Translations under genes and position numbers: made by a program
Notes under the pieces: model-generated
The model's input: the letters and a program-made list of their open reading frames with translations, nothing else
What the model was told of the DNA's origin: nothing
Databases searched by the model: none
Shown here: in pieces, positions 28,509 through 37,304 of the stretch
How the letters are laid out: each line of letters begins with the position of its first letter
How positions within the stretch are numbered: the stretch's first letter is position 1
Assembly: GCA_934454115.1 (NCBI GenBank)
Contig: CAKSFQ010000002.1
Span: 1-64,000 of the forward strand
Length of the DNA: 64,000 nt
Direction: 5' to 3'
Source: an uncultured Clostridia bacterium
GTDB lineage: Bacteria > Bacillota > Clostridia > Monoglobales > Monoglobaceae

Positions 28509-29471
28509 TTACCACAGGGTGGTTTCGTTGACCTTGCCGCAGATGTAGTTGGTGCTTACCAGCAGAATGACGTTGATGACGGTGTTGAACAGTCCGACTG
28601 CTGTCGAGTAGCCGTAGTCGGGCGCCGCCCCGAATGAGATGCGGTATACATAAGAGGAAATAATATCCGCCTTTTCAAGCACCATATCGTTATACATCAG
28701 AATGATTTTTTCATATCCCAGCGACATAATGTTACCGGTTTTCATAATAAATAAAATGACAATGGTCGGCATAATACCGGGCAGCGTGACGTGAATCAGC
28801 TGCCGGAATCGTCCGGCGCCGTCAATGGCGGCCGCTTCATACAAATCGGCGCTGACGCCGGCAATTGCAGCCAGGTAAATAATAGAAGACCAGCCGACCT
28901 CCTGCCAGATGTCTGAGATAATATAGATCGGGGTAAACCAGTTCGGCTCGGTCATAAAGGCAATGCGTTCACCACCGCAGAGGGTGATGATATCATTGAT
29001 GACGCCGTCTCGCTGCACAAAGTCCAGAACCAGCCCGACCGCAACTACCAGGGAAATAAAGTGCGGCATATAGCTTACCGTCTGAATGACCTTTTTTGTT
29101 TTATTCAGGCGCAGCTCATTGAGCGAGAGCGCAAAAATAATCGGAGCCGGAAAGGAAAAAATCAGAGATGATACGCTGATCCGAAGCGTATTGATGAGCG
29201 TTCTTGCAAAGTTGGGGCTGGAAAAAAAGTTGCGAAAATGGGTAAGGCCGACCCAATTGCTGCCCCAGATGCCCTTTCCCGGTGCGTAATTCTTAAACGC
29301 GATGACCAGTCCAAGCATTGGCTTATAATAAAAAACGATGTAATACACGAGCACCGGCAGAAAAATCAGATATAACTCGTAGTTCTTTTTCAGTGCCCGA
29401 ACCGCGCGGGAAGTGACGGAATCGCCATAAGACGCGTGAAGTGATGTTGATGGGTTTTGCTTTTTTATCAT
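28509..29471 (-). CDS. sugar ABC transporter permease, LplB type (second system)
   Basis: Membrane permease subunit, 320 aa. The start at 29471 overlaps the araC-type gene stop by 4 bp (ATGA), so translation is probably coupled. An N-terminal membrane helix (LYLIFLPVLVYYIVFYY) is followed by the usual LplB pattern GLVIAFKNYAPGKGIWGS. The EAA loop is LYEAAAIDGAGRFRQLIHV, and the end is CGKVNETTLW. It pairs with the YtcP-type permease. As in the first system, no ATP-binding subunit is encoded nearby. Confidence 0.9.
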   Translation of the reverse strand: MIKKQNPSTSLHASYGDSVTSRAVRALKKNYELYLIFLPVLVYYIVFYYKPMLGLVIAFKNYAPGKGIWGSNWVGLTHFRNFFSSPNFARTLINTLRISVSSLIFSFPAPIIFALSLNELRLNKTKKVIQTVSYMPHFISLVVAVGLVLDFVQRDGVINDIITLCGGERIAFMTEPNWFTPIYIISDIWQEVGWSSIIYLAAIAGVSADLYEAAAIDGAGRFRQLIHVTLPGIMPTIVILFIMKTGNIMSLGYEKIILMYNDMVLEKADIISSYVYRISFGAAPDYGYSTAVGLFNTVINVILLVSTNYICGKVNETTLW

Positions 29472-30175
29472 TGTTTTTCTCCTTTTTCCGAATTTTGCTG
29501 AAGATATTGCCCCGGAGATACCCCGGCGTATTGCCGGAATATTCGGTTAAAGGTTGTACGGGACAAAAATCCCGTTTCCTTCATCACGTCCGCGATGGAC
29601 AAGCCCCCTTTCAGAAGTCGCTTTGCGGCCTCCACTTTTGACTGACTGACATAGGTTTTGAAGTTGATGCCGGCAGTTTTTGAAAAGAAGCGGCTGGCGT
29701 AGGAGGCGGATAATCCGATGTGCTCCGATACCTCCGAAAGGGAGATGTCGGAGGCAATGTTTGCACTGACATAGTTCCTGATTTTATAAATCAGCTTGTT
29801 TTGTTCAATGATGCTCTTTAACGGTTCCGTTTCAAGAACAGAGAACGGCTGTATCAAATCAGATTTTAGCAGCTGCGCGCTCTTTTTATAGATTTCAAAA
29901 TCGAGCGTCGGAAGATTTGCACACATGCCGGATTCAAAGTAGTGAAGCTCCCTTAATATTTTAACCAGCGTTGCAGCAAAACGAAATCGGAGATTCAGCA
30001 ACTCATACGGCCGAAACAAATCTCCGATAGTTTTTTCGATGACGTCCGTCAGGATCGAAATCGCATCCGCCGAGCGCCCCTCTAAAAACAGTGATATCAC
30101 TGAATTTTCGGTTTGTAAGGGATAGGGGTCGCTGATTCCCTCATTGTTGAGAAAGCCCTTATTATTCGGTTCCAT
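29468..30175 (-). CDS. AraC family transcriptional regulator
   Basis: First gene of the minus-strand operon and its likely local regulator. ATG 30175 is chosen because AGGAGGG lies 6 nt upstream; the in-frame ATG 30190 overlaps that site. The N-terminal 130 residues are helical with no recognised sensor domain. The C-terminal 100 residues carry the AraC DNA-binding domain, with ISLSEVSEHIGLSASYASRF and LSIADVMKETGFLSRTTFNR as the two helix-turn-helix units. At 235 aa it lacks a cupin, so the inducer-binding part is atypical. The promoter is at 30233-30261. Confidence 0.88.
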   Translation of the reverse strand: MEPNNKGFLNNEGISDPYPLQTENSVISLFLEGRSADAISILTDVIEKTIGDLFRPYELLNLRFRFAATLVKILRELHYFESGMCANLPTLDFEIYKKSAQLLKSDLIQPFSVLETEPLKSIIEQNKLIYKIRNYVSANIASDISLSEVSEHIGLSASYASRFFSKTAGINFKTYVSQSKVEAAKRLLKGGLSIADVMKETGFLSRTTFNRIFRQYAGVSPGQYLQQNSEKGEKQ

Positions 30176-30232
30176 AATCGCCCTCCTCATGGCATGTGCC
30201 TAAAAATCAATGACACAATTGCACGCAACTAT

Positions 30233-30261
30233 ATTATACAAGCGAAAGATATGGAACACAA
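30233..30261 (-). promoter_or_regulatory. sigma-A promoter for the araC-transporter-GH88 operon
   Basis: On the minus strand: TTGTGT (30261-30256), 17 bp, perfect TATAAT (30238-30233). About 50 nt of leader precedes the AGGAGGG site. Confidence 0.75.
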
Positions 30262-30341
30262 TGGATTGTTTTAATAACAAAGTGTATATTTTATATATTT
30301 TTTGAACAAAAAACGATTATTTCCATGACAAAATCTGTTAA

Positions 30342-30370
30342 TAGACAACAAAGAAACAATATGCTAGAAT
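30342..30370 (+). promoter_or_regulatory. sigma-A promoter for the 30.4-43.1 kb gene run
   Basis: TAGACA (30342-30347), 17 bp, TAGAAT (30365-30370), one mismatch from consensus in each box. It rules out the long in-frame start at 30325 and supports ATG 30421. It is divergent from the promoter at 30233-30261; the 80-bp interval is AT-rich and could hold shared operators. Confidence 0.65.
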
Positions 30371-30420
30371 GTATTTGTTACACCGAGCAATTTTATCTGT
30401 TTTTCATTGGAGGGAACAAA

Positions 30421-33102
30421 ATGGTAAAAAAAGCGATACAGCCATGTTTGATTTTTTTGTTGTGCGTAAGCTTCGTTGTTTCGATGAATGGTTTTGCTGC
30501 GACGGAAATTTCGGAGTCGGTCATTGTTGAAATGCAATCCTTTGATATTGTAAGAGGAGATGAAAACGGAGCGCTGCATTTGGACGATGCCATTACCCGT
30601 GCGGAATTTAGTGCAATGATGGTGCGGACACTGAAGATGCAGGATTGGATTTACACGGAGCATGCGTTTTCGGATGTTAAAAAATCTGAATGGTATTATG
30701 AGGATGTAATGCGTCTGACGATGGTGGGGGTTATCGCCGGATTTACAGACGGCACCTTTCGCCCCGATGACTTTATTACTGCCGATGAGGCCTCTAAAAT
30801 GATAGTTACGGCCCTTGGGTATAGCAGCGAGGCAGAAAGAATGGGCGGATATCCGGGCGGATATTCGACCATGGCGAATAAGCTTCATATCTTTTATGAT
30901 GTCAACGCATCGGCAGAAAAACTGACGCGCTCCGATGTCATCATGATGCTGTATAACAGTTTGGATATCTCGCTTTTAGAGCCGAAATATGCAGATGAGG
31001 ACAGCCTGGTTATCAGTAAAAATACGCTGCGTGATTTACATATCTACAATGGAGATAAAAGCGTCTTTATCAAAAAGGAAGGTTATGTGACCGCCACGCC
31101 GAAAACGTGGCTGATTACTCCTTATCCCGATTTAAAGGACAATGAGGTTGTGATTGACGGGACGGTCATCGATACGAACGGATATGATGCAGAACAATAC
31201 CTTGGTATGCAGGTTACCTATTATGTGTCCGGGGATAACGAAACGCGCTCCTATACCCTGCGCGGCATTGTCCCGACCGCGGATAATTTTGTTGCAGAGT
31301 TTGACGAGAGGGACTATGCAGGCAAGACGGGAAACGAGATTTCTGTCTATGAGGGCGACAAGCTGCGGACGTATCGGACGGATGACTTTTGTATTCTGGT
31401 TAAAAACATGAGACCGGTCACATCGCCGACGGATGCGGACTATGATTTAAAGCGCGGTAATGTGCGCCTGGTGGATAACGACGGCGATCATGTCATCGAG
31501 TACGTATTTATTGACGAATTCGAGAGTGTTTTGATTGACCGTACGACGGAAAACGAGATATGGCTGGATCACGCGACCCCCTACCGTAAGCGGATATATT
31601 TTGACCTGTTTAAGAACCCTGATGTGACCTATTTTATCGAGGATAAGGATGGAAATACCTTGAAATCGGAAGATCTTCCGGACGGAGCCTTAGTGAGTAT
31701 CCTATCGGACGGGGAAAGCGTATATCGCATCATTGCAGGTCAAGACGAGGCAATCACGGGTATCGTGACCGAACTTGGCAGCAGTGATAACGAAAGATAT
31801 ATTGCGATTGGCGATAATCGGTATAGGCTTGAGCCGGGTATGGAATTTGATGTCCAATTAAGAGATGAAGTAGTATGTAAACTGAACTTTCGCGGCGAGG
31901 CGGCGCATGTGGAAAAGACCGCAGTATCGGACGGCGCTTATGGATACGTATTAAATGCGGCAAAGGACGGATTTCACAGTAAGGTCAAGCTGCTGGTTCC
32001 CGGTATCTTTAAGGCGCAGGTTAAAACAGAAGAGGGTGATGATGAGGATGATGTGACCGAGACCCAGATTTTAAAGGGCGCAAATTCGGACGTGATTACT
32101 CTTCGGTTGGCAGATCGTGTGCGGGTGGACGGCCAAAGACTCAGCGGTGACGAGGCAATGCGAATCATGGCCGCAAATCCGATCGTGAAATATTATGTCA
32201 ATGATAAACAGGAAATCAACAAGGTGGAGACGCCTGAAATGACAGGCAGCGATCTGATGGGTTCTGCGCAGCAGAGAAAGTATAACGGATACGAGCAGAT
32301 ATTCGGCGGAATCGGCGCCGGCGCCTTTGCGGTGACCGAAAAAACCAGTGTATTGTGTTTACCGGATCATGACGGCGTTACCAACGATCAGGACTATCTG
32401 GCGGCGGTTGAGATTCTGGATGGCAGCAAGTATGTTGTCAACGGCTACGATAAGGACGACAAGGACGAGACAGCCGGACTGATCGTGATTCAGGTTCCGC
32501 TCCGGTATAATACCGCGGCAGGACTGGAAGAGGATGCGCCGGCCGTCTTGGAAGATATTGTAACACACTTAAACGATGAGGGCGATAGCGTTAACACGCT
32601 GATTTACTGGCAGGACGGCGTGCAAAAATCCATTGATGCGGATATGGAGTGCGATGTTTCCGCGCTGCAGCCGGGCGACGTATTCTTAGCTGCGCTGGGC
32701 GCGACCAGTGAAAATGTTTTGCAGGTTCAAAAAATTGTAAGCCTTGACGGCATTCAGCCGGGAACGACCGGTACGGGCAGCGGTTCCGCATCGCTTTTGG
32801 GCGGCAATGTCAGCGCCGGATATCCGATGGATATCATGTACAATAAGGTTGATGATATCAACAACAGACGAGTTGACATTGTAACGCTGGGTCTTGACAG
32901 TGATTGTTTGCAGCAGCGGAGTATCGCCATCAATGTGCGTAACGCACCGGATGTCTATGTTTATGATGCAAAAAGAGGCACCGTGTCGGCTGCGGATACC
33001 AAAATCATTCCGTTGTGCGGCGAAAAAACGGCGGACGCGGATATGGTTGTGGTATATGAAAAGTACTTGAAAGTAAAGCTGGTTGTCATCGTGACGCAAT
33101 AG
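30421..33102 (+). CDS. N-terminal SLH protein of unknown ~890-aa family (copy B)
   Basis: ATG 30421 follows GGAGGG (30409-30414) and lies downstream of a good promoter. The signal peptide ends near GFAATE. SLH repeats occupy about residues 35-190 (FSDVKKSEWYYEDVMRLTMV, IAGFTDGTFRPDDFITADEA). About 650 residues of unassigned beta-rich sequence follow, ending VYDAKRGTVS and MVVVYEKYLKVKLVVIV. It is a paralogue of the 10776-13433 protein across its length, though clearly diverged. It heads a run of four large secreted proteins and is divergent from the second sugar-transporter operon. Predicted to be bound to the cell wall through the N-terminal SLH repeats; no enzyme motif was found. Confidence 0.82.
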   Translation: MVKKAIQPCLIFLLCVSFVVSMNGFAATEISESVIVEMQSFDIVRGDENGALHLDDAITRAEFSAMMVRTLKMQDWIYTEHAFSDVKKSEWYYEDVMRLTMVGVIAGFTDGTFRPDDFITADEASKMIVTALGYSSEAERMGGYPGGYSTMANKLHIFYDVNASAEKLTRSDVIMMLYNSLDISLLEPKYADEDSLVISKNTLRDLHIYNGDKSVFIKKEGYVTATPKTWLITPYPDLKDNEVVIDGTVIDTNGYDAEQYLGMQVTYYVSGDNETRSYTLRGIVPTADNFVAEFDERDYAGKTGNEISVYEGDKLRTYRTDDFCILVKNMRPVTSPTDADYDLKRGNVRLVDNDGDHVIEYVFIDEFESVLIDRTTENEIWLDHATPYRKRIYFDLFKNPDVTYFIEDKDGNTLKSEDLPDGALVSILSDGESVYRIIAGQDEAITGIVTELGSSDNERYIAIGDNRYRLEPGMEFDVQLRDEVVCKLNFRGEAAHVEKTAVSDGAYGYVLNAAKDGFHSKVKLLVPGIFKAQVKTEEGDDEDDVTETQILKGANSDVITLRLADRVRVDGQRLSGDEAMRIMAANPIVKYYVNDKQEINKVETPEMTGSDLMGSAQQRKYNGYEQIFGGIGAGAFAVTEKTSVLCLPDHDGVTNDQDYLAAVEILDGSKYVVNGYDKDDKDETAGLIVIQVPLRYNTAAGLEEDAPAVLEDIVTHLNDEGDSVNTLIYWQDGVQKSIDADMECDVSALQPGDVFLAALGATSENVLQVQKIVSLDGIQPGTTGTGSGSASLLGGNVSAGYPMDIMYNKVDDINNRRVDIVTLGLDSDCLQQRSIAINVRNAPDVYVYDAKRGTVSAADTKIIPLCGEKTADADMVVVYEKYLKVKLVVIVTQ

Positions 33103-33148
33103 CTATGACTCACATGTCCAAATATTATTTTATCAATAAGGGGTGCAT

Positions 33149-36100
33149 ATGACAATGAGGATACGAAGATTTACGGCGCTTGGCTGTATTGCGGCGATGC
33201 TGATTTCTCTGGTTGTACCGACGACAGCCTTTGCGGCCACAACGGCAGGGCTGCAGAGCGACGGCGAGTTTTTGATCGCGGACTTTTCGGATCAGGACAC
33301 CTGCATAGCCTGGGGGCAGGGAAGGGTTAACGATTTTAAAGCTGAGGGGCAAAGAGGCGTATATTCGAATGGCAGATATGATACGGACTGGCAGACTGAT
33401 TCCGGCGGCGATTATATGAAGAAGGAAGCGGCTGCGTTTTCCGATCTTGATTTTTCGGATTATAGGTATCTGGAATTTTCTTTTAACATGGCGGCATCGT
33501 ATCATGACAGCGGGATCGACAACTATATACCAAAGGTTAACAACTGGGTTACCGTGGTTCTTTCAACCGGTGAGAGTGCGGGAAATTATAATACCTATAA
33601 AAATAACGAATGCCTGACCTATGAGATTGATTTAAGCAGGTACACGATTCCCGATACAAGCGATGGCCTTGATGTAGAAGTCATGATACCGCTGCGTGAT
33701 TTTGTGACGCAGTTTGACGGAATGAAAGACGGCGTACAGGGCGAGACGGACGGCGTCACACCGCTTGAGACAATCCGGTCGATATCGATTCTCGGCAGCG
33801 GAATGGGCAAGGAAGAGGTCGGCGGCGTTGGTAATGGGACGGTGTGGAGCTTTAAAAATGCAAGACGTGCGGATGCAAATGCTTGCGGATTTTGTTTTCA
33901 TCGTCTGGCTCTGTATACGAGAGATTCTATCGATATCCGAACCGCGCTGGATGCATATATGGCAGAATTCGGTGAGGTCAGCGCAAATATCACGCTCCCG
34001 ACTTCCTTTGACGGGCTGAACGGCTCCATTACATGGGTCTCTGACAAGCCGGAACTTATTACGAACGAAGGGGTTGTCACACAAAAGGCAAAATCCGATA
34101 CGGCAATGCTGACGGCAACCATTTTGGGTAATGACGGTTCTTCTGATACGGTTTCGTATCTGATTACGGTAACCGGGTATGCCGGCGACGGTGTTTTAGA
34201 GTATCGATACAATGCAGATATGAGTAAACTTCCCGGCGGCGCACTCAATGACGAGATGATCGCGAAACTCAACGATTTAAAAATCTACAGCGGCGATCAG
34301 GGAACTGCATATGATATTCGTGTCGAAAACGGAGCGCTGATTCAACAAGCTAAAAACGACATTCCAAACGGAACACAACCGGCGGAAGCCTCAATCATGC
34401 AAAGTACGTATACCATGGTACGGGATGGTGCGAGACAGTATTACGAAATTTGTTATGCATCGCCGCTGAAAAAGGAGATTAACTTTGCCTTTCAGGCAAT
34501 CGGCGGCAAATACAACAGCTTTTTGATGATCGGTACTACGCCGGGCGGTGCGGTGGGCATCTCGGCGTCACCCGGCAAGGGAGAGGAGTCTGTCACAAAA
34601 TACATAAACCCCGGTATTACGGCAAATGCAAAGGTGCGTATGCGGCTCCTCCTGGATACAGCGAACGATGAGGTCGATGGTTTATGGTTTTCTGTTAACG
34701 GCGGCGAGTTTGTGAAATACAATCCGTTCGGGAGTATCGATGAACCCTTCGGGTATAACACCTATCAGGTAAATGACGGCAGCAACCGCTTTAATCTGGT
34801 GCGGTTATATGCGTCAGGTGTCGGAAGTGTGGCTGCCGGTCAGGATGTGTTTAAACTCTATGATATCCGTAGCTGGACGGATATGAGCAGCTATTTTGAT
34901 GTAGCAGAAAATGACATTAACAAAAACCTTAACAGTATCATTGGTGACAGCGGCGTGGTAAGAGATGATTTGAAACTTCCGACCGCGATGCCCGAATATA
35001 AGAACCTTAGCATCAGTTGGAGCAGCAGCAACCCTGCCGTGATTGCTGATGATGGCCGTGTGACCCTGCCGGATAACAATACTGCGGTGACCCTGACGGC
35101 AAACATGAGCTTTGACGATCCGTTTTATGAGGATCTCAGCCATGCGGTTTCGTATACGGTGACCGTTGGCGGCCGTCTGGATGAGGAATATATCGTCGCA
35201 AACAATGTCTTTTACGGCAGTTCGGCCTTAAACGCTTGGGAGATTGACAGCTCCGGCGGCACGGCAGAGGTTCTAAATGGAAACATTGTGCTTGACAAGA
35301 ATAAAACAGGCAAGCTGAACCTGACGAGAAAACTGACAGAAAATGAAAAGTTCGAGTTGCAGGGCAATATCAATGTTGAGACCGTACTAAAGAGCGAAGA
35401 TGGCACTGCAAACACCTCCGTTTTGGATAAAAGCGGCAATGCCGCAACTAAAATAGAAACCTCTGACAACGGTATTGTCTATACAACGAAAAACGGGAAC
35501 AATTCGTTCACAGATACCGGGGTTCGCTCGAAATTGTCGATCCACACGGACGAAAACACAACGCAGATCTGGCACAATGGCGTATCTGCCGGTGATGCTG
35601 ACCGGAACATAGACGAAATATCCGGCATCTCAAAAATTGAAACCGTGGTCGATGGCGGAAAGACATATATTGCCGGACTTAAGGTGACTATGCCGAACGC
35701 GGAAAGACTGCCGCATATACAGCGGCAGCTGACCTGGAATCTGATTTCCGATGATCCGATGGAGGCAGTCACCCATGTTCAACTGTTTGATACGACGGCG
35801 GCCGGGATCAAAATTCAATGGGAATCCGATCACGAGGCGGTCATTGCAAATGACGGGACGCTCAGGCGCCCGGAAACGGACACCCCCTTAACTCTGACGG
35901 CGCGCCTTTATAAAGAAGAGGATCCATCGCAGTATGTTGAAAAGAAGTTTGATATCATTGTTCCGGCAAGGACGGCAGGAAACCTGGCATACGGTAAGCC
36001 GGTTACCACAGATCTTACGGCAAAATCCGGCGCTGCGTCCGATATCACGGACGGCAGCGTGGGAACCGTATTTTGCGGTACGCCGAGGCGAAAAACCGGC

Positions 36101-37294
36101 ACGCTGACCGTTGATTTGGAAAAGGTGATGCCGATCTCTTCGGTTCGGCTGCTGGAGAGCAACGCTGCTGTTTTAGGATTTACGATCGATACATCGGCAG
36201 ATAATGTTACCTGGAATACGGTGTATACAGGAAGCACGGTCGGCGAAAGTCTGCGTGCGGAAATCGAACCGGTTTTGGCGCGCTATGTAAGGTTCAATGT
36301 AAACGCGGTGCAATCCGGTTCTGCGATCAGCATTTCTGAGATGGAGATCTATTTTGACGCGACCGATCGGCAGCGCGTCAATGCGGATGCCAAGGCGCTT
36401 ACCACCGGCGCATCGTATACAGTTTCGTCCGATTTACATCTTGCAGACCAAGGCGCGTTTGGCGCTGCAATTACATGGGAATCCAGTCACCCCGATTTGA
36501 TGAGTAACAGCGGTAAGTTCCTTGGCCGTTCAAGCGCCGATACCGTAGTTGTCATGAAAGCAACGTTAAAATACGGCGATGCTACAGCGAGCAAGACCTT
36601 TAACCACCTCATCACCGGCAGCAGCAGCGGTTCCATCGGCGGCGGATCTTCCGGCAGACCAAGCGGCGGCAGCGGTGGCGGCGGCGCCTCGTATTCACCG
36701 CCGGTAACCGGCGTAACCGAACCGGCCGCGCCGAGCAATCCTGCTTCCGAACCGGCGTTTTTGGACATCGATGGCGTGCCGTGGGCGGCGGAGGCGATTG
36801 CCGCTTTAAAGAGCAAGGGCATTTTAAGCGGGGACGGACTTGGAAACTTTGAGCCGTATCGCACCGTCACGCGGGAAGAGTTTTTGAAAATGCTTTTGCT
36901 GACGTTTGAAATCAAGATCGATACCGCAAAGACTGAGAATCCGTTTGCGGACTGCGTACCGGGCGAATGGTATGCGCCTTATGTTACGGCGGCATATGAA
37001 GATGGCATTATAAAAGGAATGTCGGACGGCAGGTTTGGGATTGGGACGCCCATAACCCGGCAGGATATGGCGGTCATGGTATATCGGGCAGCGATCAAAT
37101 ACGGCAAAACGATGAAAGAGGGAGAGGGTAAGGCCTTTTCCGATGCGGAGTATATCAGCGAATATGCAACAGAGGCGATTGATCGGCTGAGCGCTGCCGG
37201 CGTATTTGGCGGCGATGACAGCGGCAGATTTCATCCGGCGGACGATGCCAATCGGGCAGAGGCCGCAGTGGTTATGAATCATCTGTTAAAGTAG
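33149..37294 (+). CDS. very large SLH-anchored multi-Ig protein with discoidin-like module
   Basis: ATG 33149 lies 5 nt after AAGGGG (33138-33143); ATG 33155 is an alternative. The signal peptide ends near TTAFAATTAG. Residues about 30-255 are a beta-sandwich module (LIADFSDQDTCIAWGQG to CGFCFHRLAL) shared with the 41168 gene. Atrophied bacterial Ig-like domains follow (SITWVSDKPELITNEGVVTQ, ISWSSSNPAVIADDGRVTLP, IQWESDHEAVIANDGTL, ITWESSHPDLMSNSGKF). A concanavalin-like segment lies near 350-560 and an F5/8 (discoidin)-type domain near 945-1070. A Gly/Ser linker and three C-terminal SLH repeats complete about 1380 residues. Likely a cell-surface polysaccharide-binding protein; no catalytic residues are recognised. 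The stop is 10 bp before the heparinase-like gene. Confidence 0.85.
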   Translation: MTMRIRRFTALGCIAAMLISLVVPTTAFAATTAGLQSDGEFLIADFSDQDTCIAWGQGRVNDFKAEGQRGVYSNGRYDTDWQTDSGGDYMKKEAAAFSDLDFSDYRYLEFSFNMAASYHDSGIDNYIPKVNNWVTVVLSTGESAGNYNTYKNNECLTYEIDLSRYTIPDTSDGLDVEVMIPLRDFVTQFDGMKDGVQGETDGVTPLETIRSISILGSGMGKEEVGGVGNGTVWSFKNARRADANACGFCFHRLALYTRDSIDIRTALDAYMAEFGEVSANITLPTSFDGLNGSITWVSDKPELITNEGVVTQKAKSDTAMLTATILGNDGSSDTVSYLITVTGYAGDGVLEYRYNADMSKLPGGALNDEMIAKLNDLKIYSGDQGTAYDIRVENGALIQQAKNDIPNGTQPAEASIMQSTYTMVRDGARQYYEICYASPLKKEINFAFQAIGGKYNSFLMIGTTPGGAVGISASPGKGEESVTKYINPGITANAKVRMRLLLDTANDEVDGLWFSVNGGEFVKYNPFGSIDEPFGYNTYQVNDGSNRFNLVRLYASGVGSVAAGQDVFKLYDIRSWTDMSSYFDVAENDINKNLNSIIGDSGVVRDDLKLPTAMPEYKNLSISWSSSNPAVIADDGRVTLPDNNTAVTLTANMSFDDPFYEDLSHAVSYTVTVGGRLDEEYIVANNVFYGSSALNAWEIDSSGGTAEVLNGNIVLDKNKTGKLNLTRKLTENEKFELQGNINVETVLKSEDGTANTSVLDKSGNAATKIETSDNGIVYTTKNGNNSFTDTGVRSKLSIHTDENTTQIWHNGVSAGDADRNIDEISGISKIETVVDGGKTYIAGLKVTMPNAERLPHIQRQLTWNLISDDPMEAVTHVQLFDTTAAGIKIQWESDHEAVIANDGTLRRPETDTPLTLTARLYKEEDPSQYVEKKFDIIVPARTAGNLAYGKPVTTDLTAKSGAASDITDGSVGTVFCGTPRRKTGTLTVDLEKVMPISSVRLLESNAAVLGFTIDTSADNVTWNTVYTGSTVGESLRAEIEPVLARYVRFNVNAVQSGSAISISEMEIYFDATDRQRVNADAKALTTGASYTVSSDLHLADQGAFGAAITWESSHPDLMSNSGKFLGRSSADTVVVMKATLKYGDATASKTFNHLITGSSSGSIGGGSSGRPSGGSGGGGASYSPPVTGVTEPAAPSNPASEPAFLDIDGVPWAAEAIAALKSKGILSGDGLGNFEPYRTVTREEFLKMLLLTFEIKIDTAKTENPFADCVPGEWYAPYVTAAYEDGIIKGMSDGRFGIGTPITRQDMAVMVYRAAIKYGKTMKEGEGKAFSDAEYISEYATEAIDRLSAAGVFGGDDSGRFHPADDANRAEAAVVMNHLLK
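33236..33910 (+). repeat. duplicated glycan-module coding block, copy 1
   Basis: Codes for the N-terminal beta-sandwich module of the 33149 gene and is closely similar at DNA level to 41243-41920. One stretch around 33354-33420 and its counterpart near 41361-41427 are almost identical. Both copies directly follow a signal peptide. Confidence 0.85.
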
Positions 37295-37304
37295 GAGGTG
37301 GATT

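Noticed and set aside
30325..30420. Longer form of the copy B SLH protein
   Set aside because: The promoter at 30342-30370 lies inside it, and a clear GGAGGG site plus signal peptide start at 30421.
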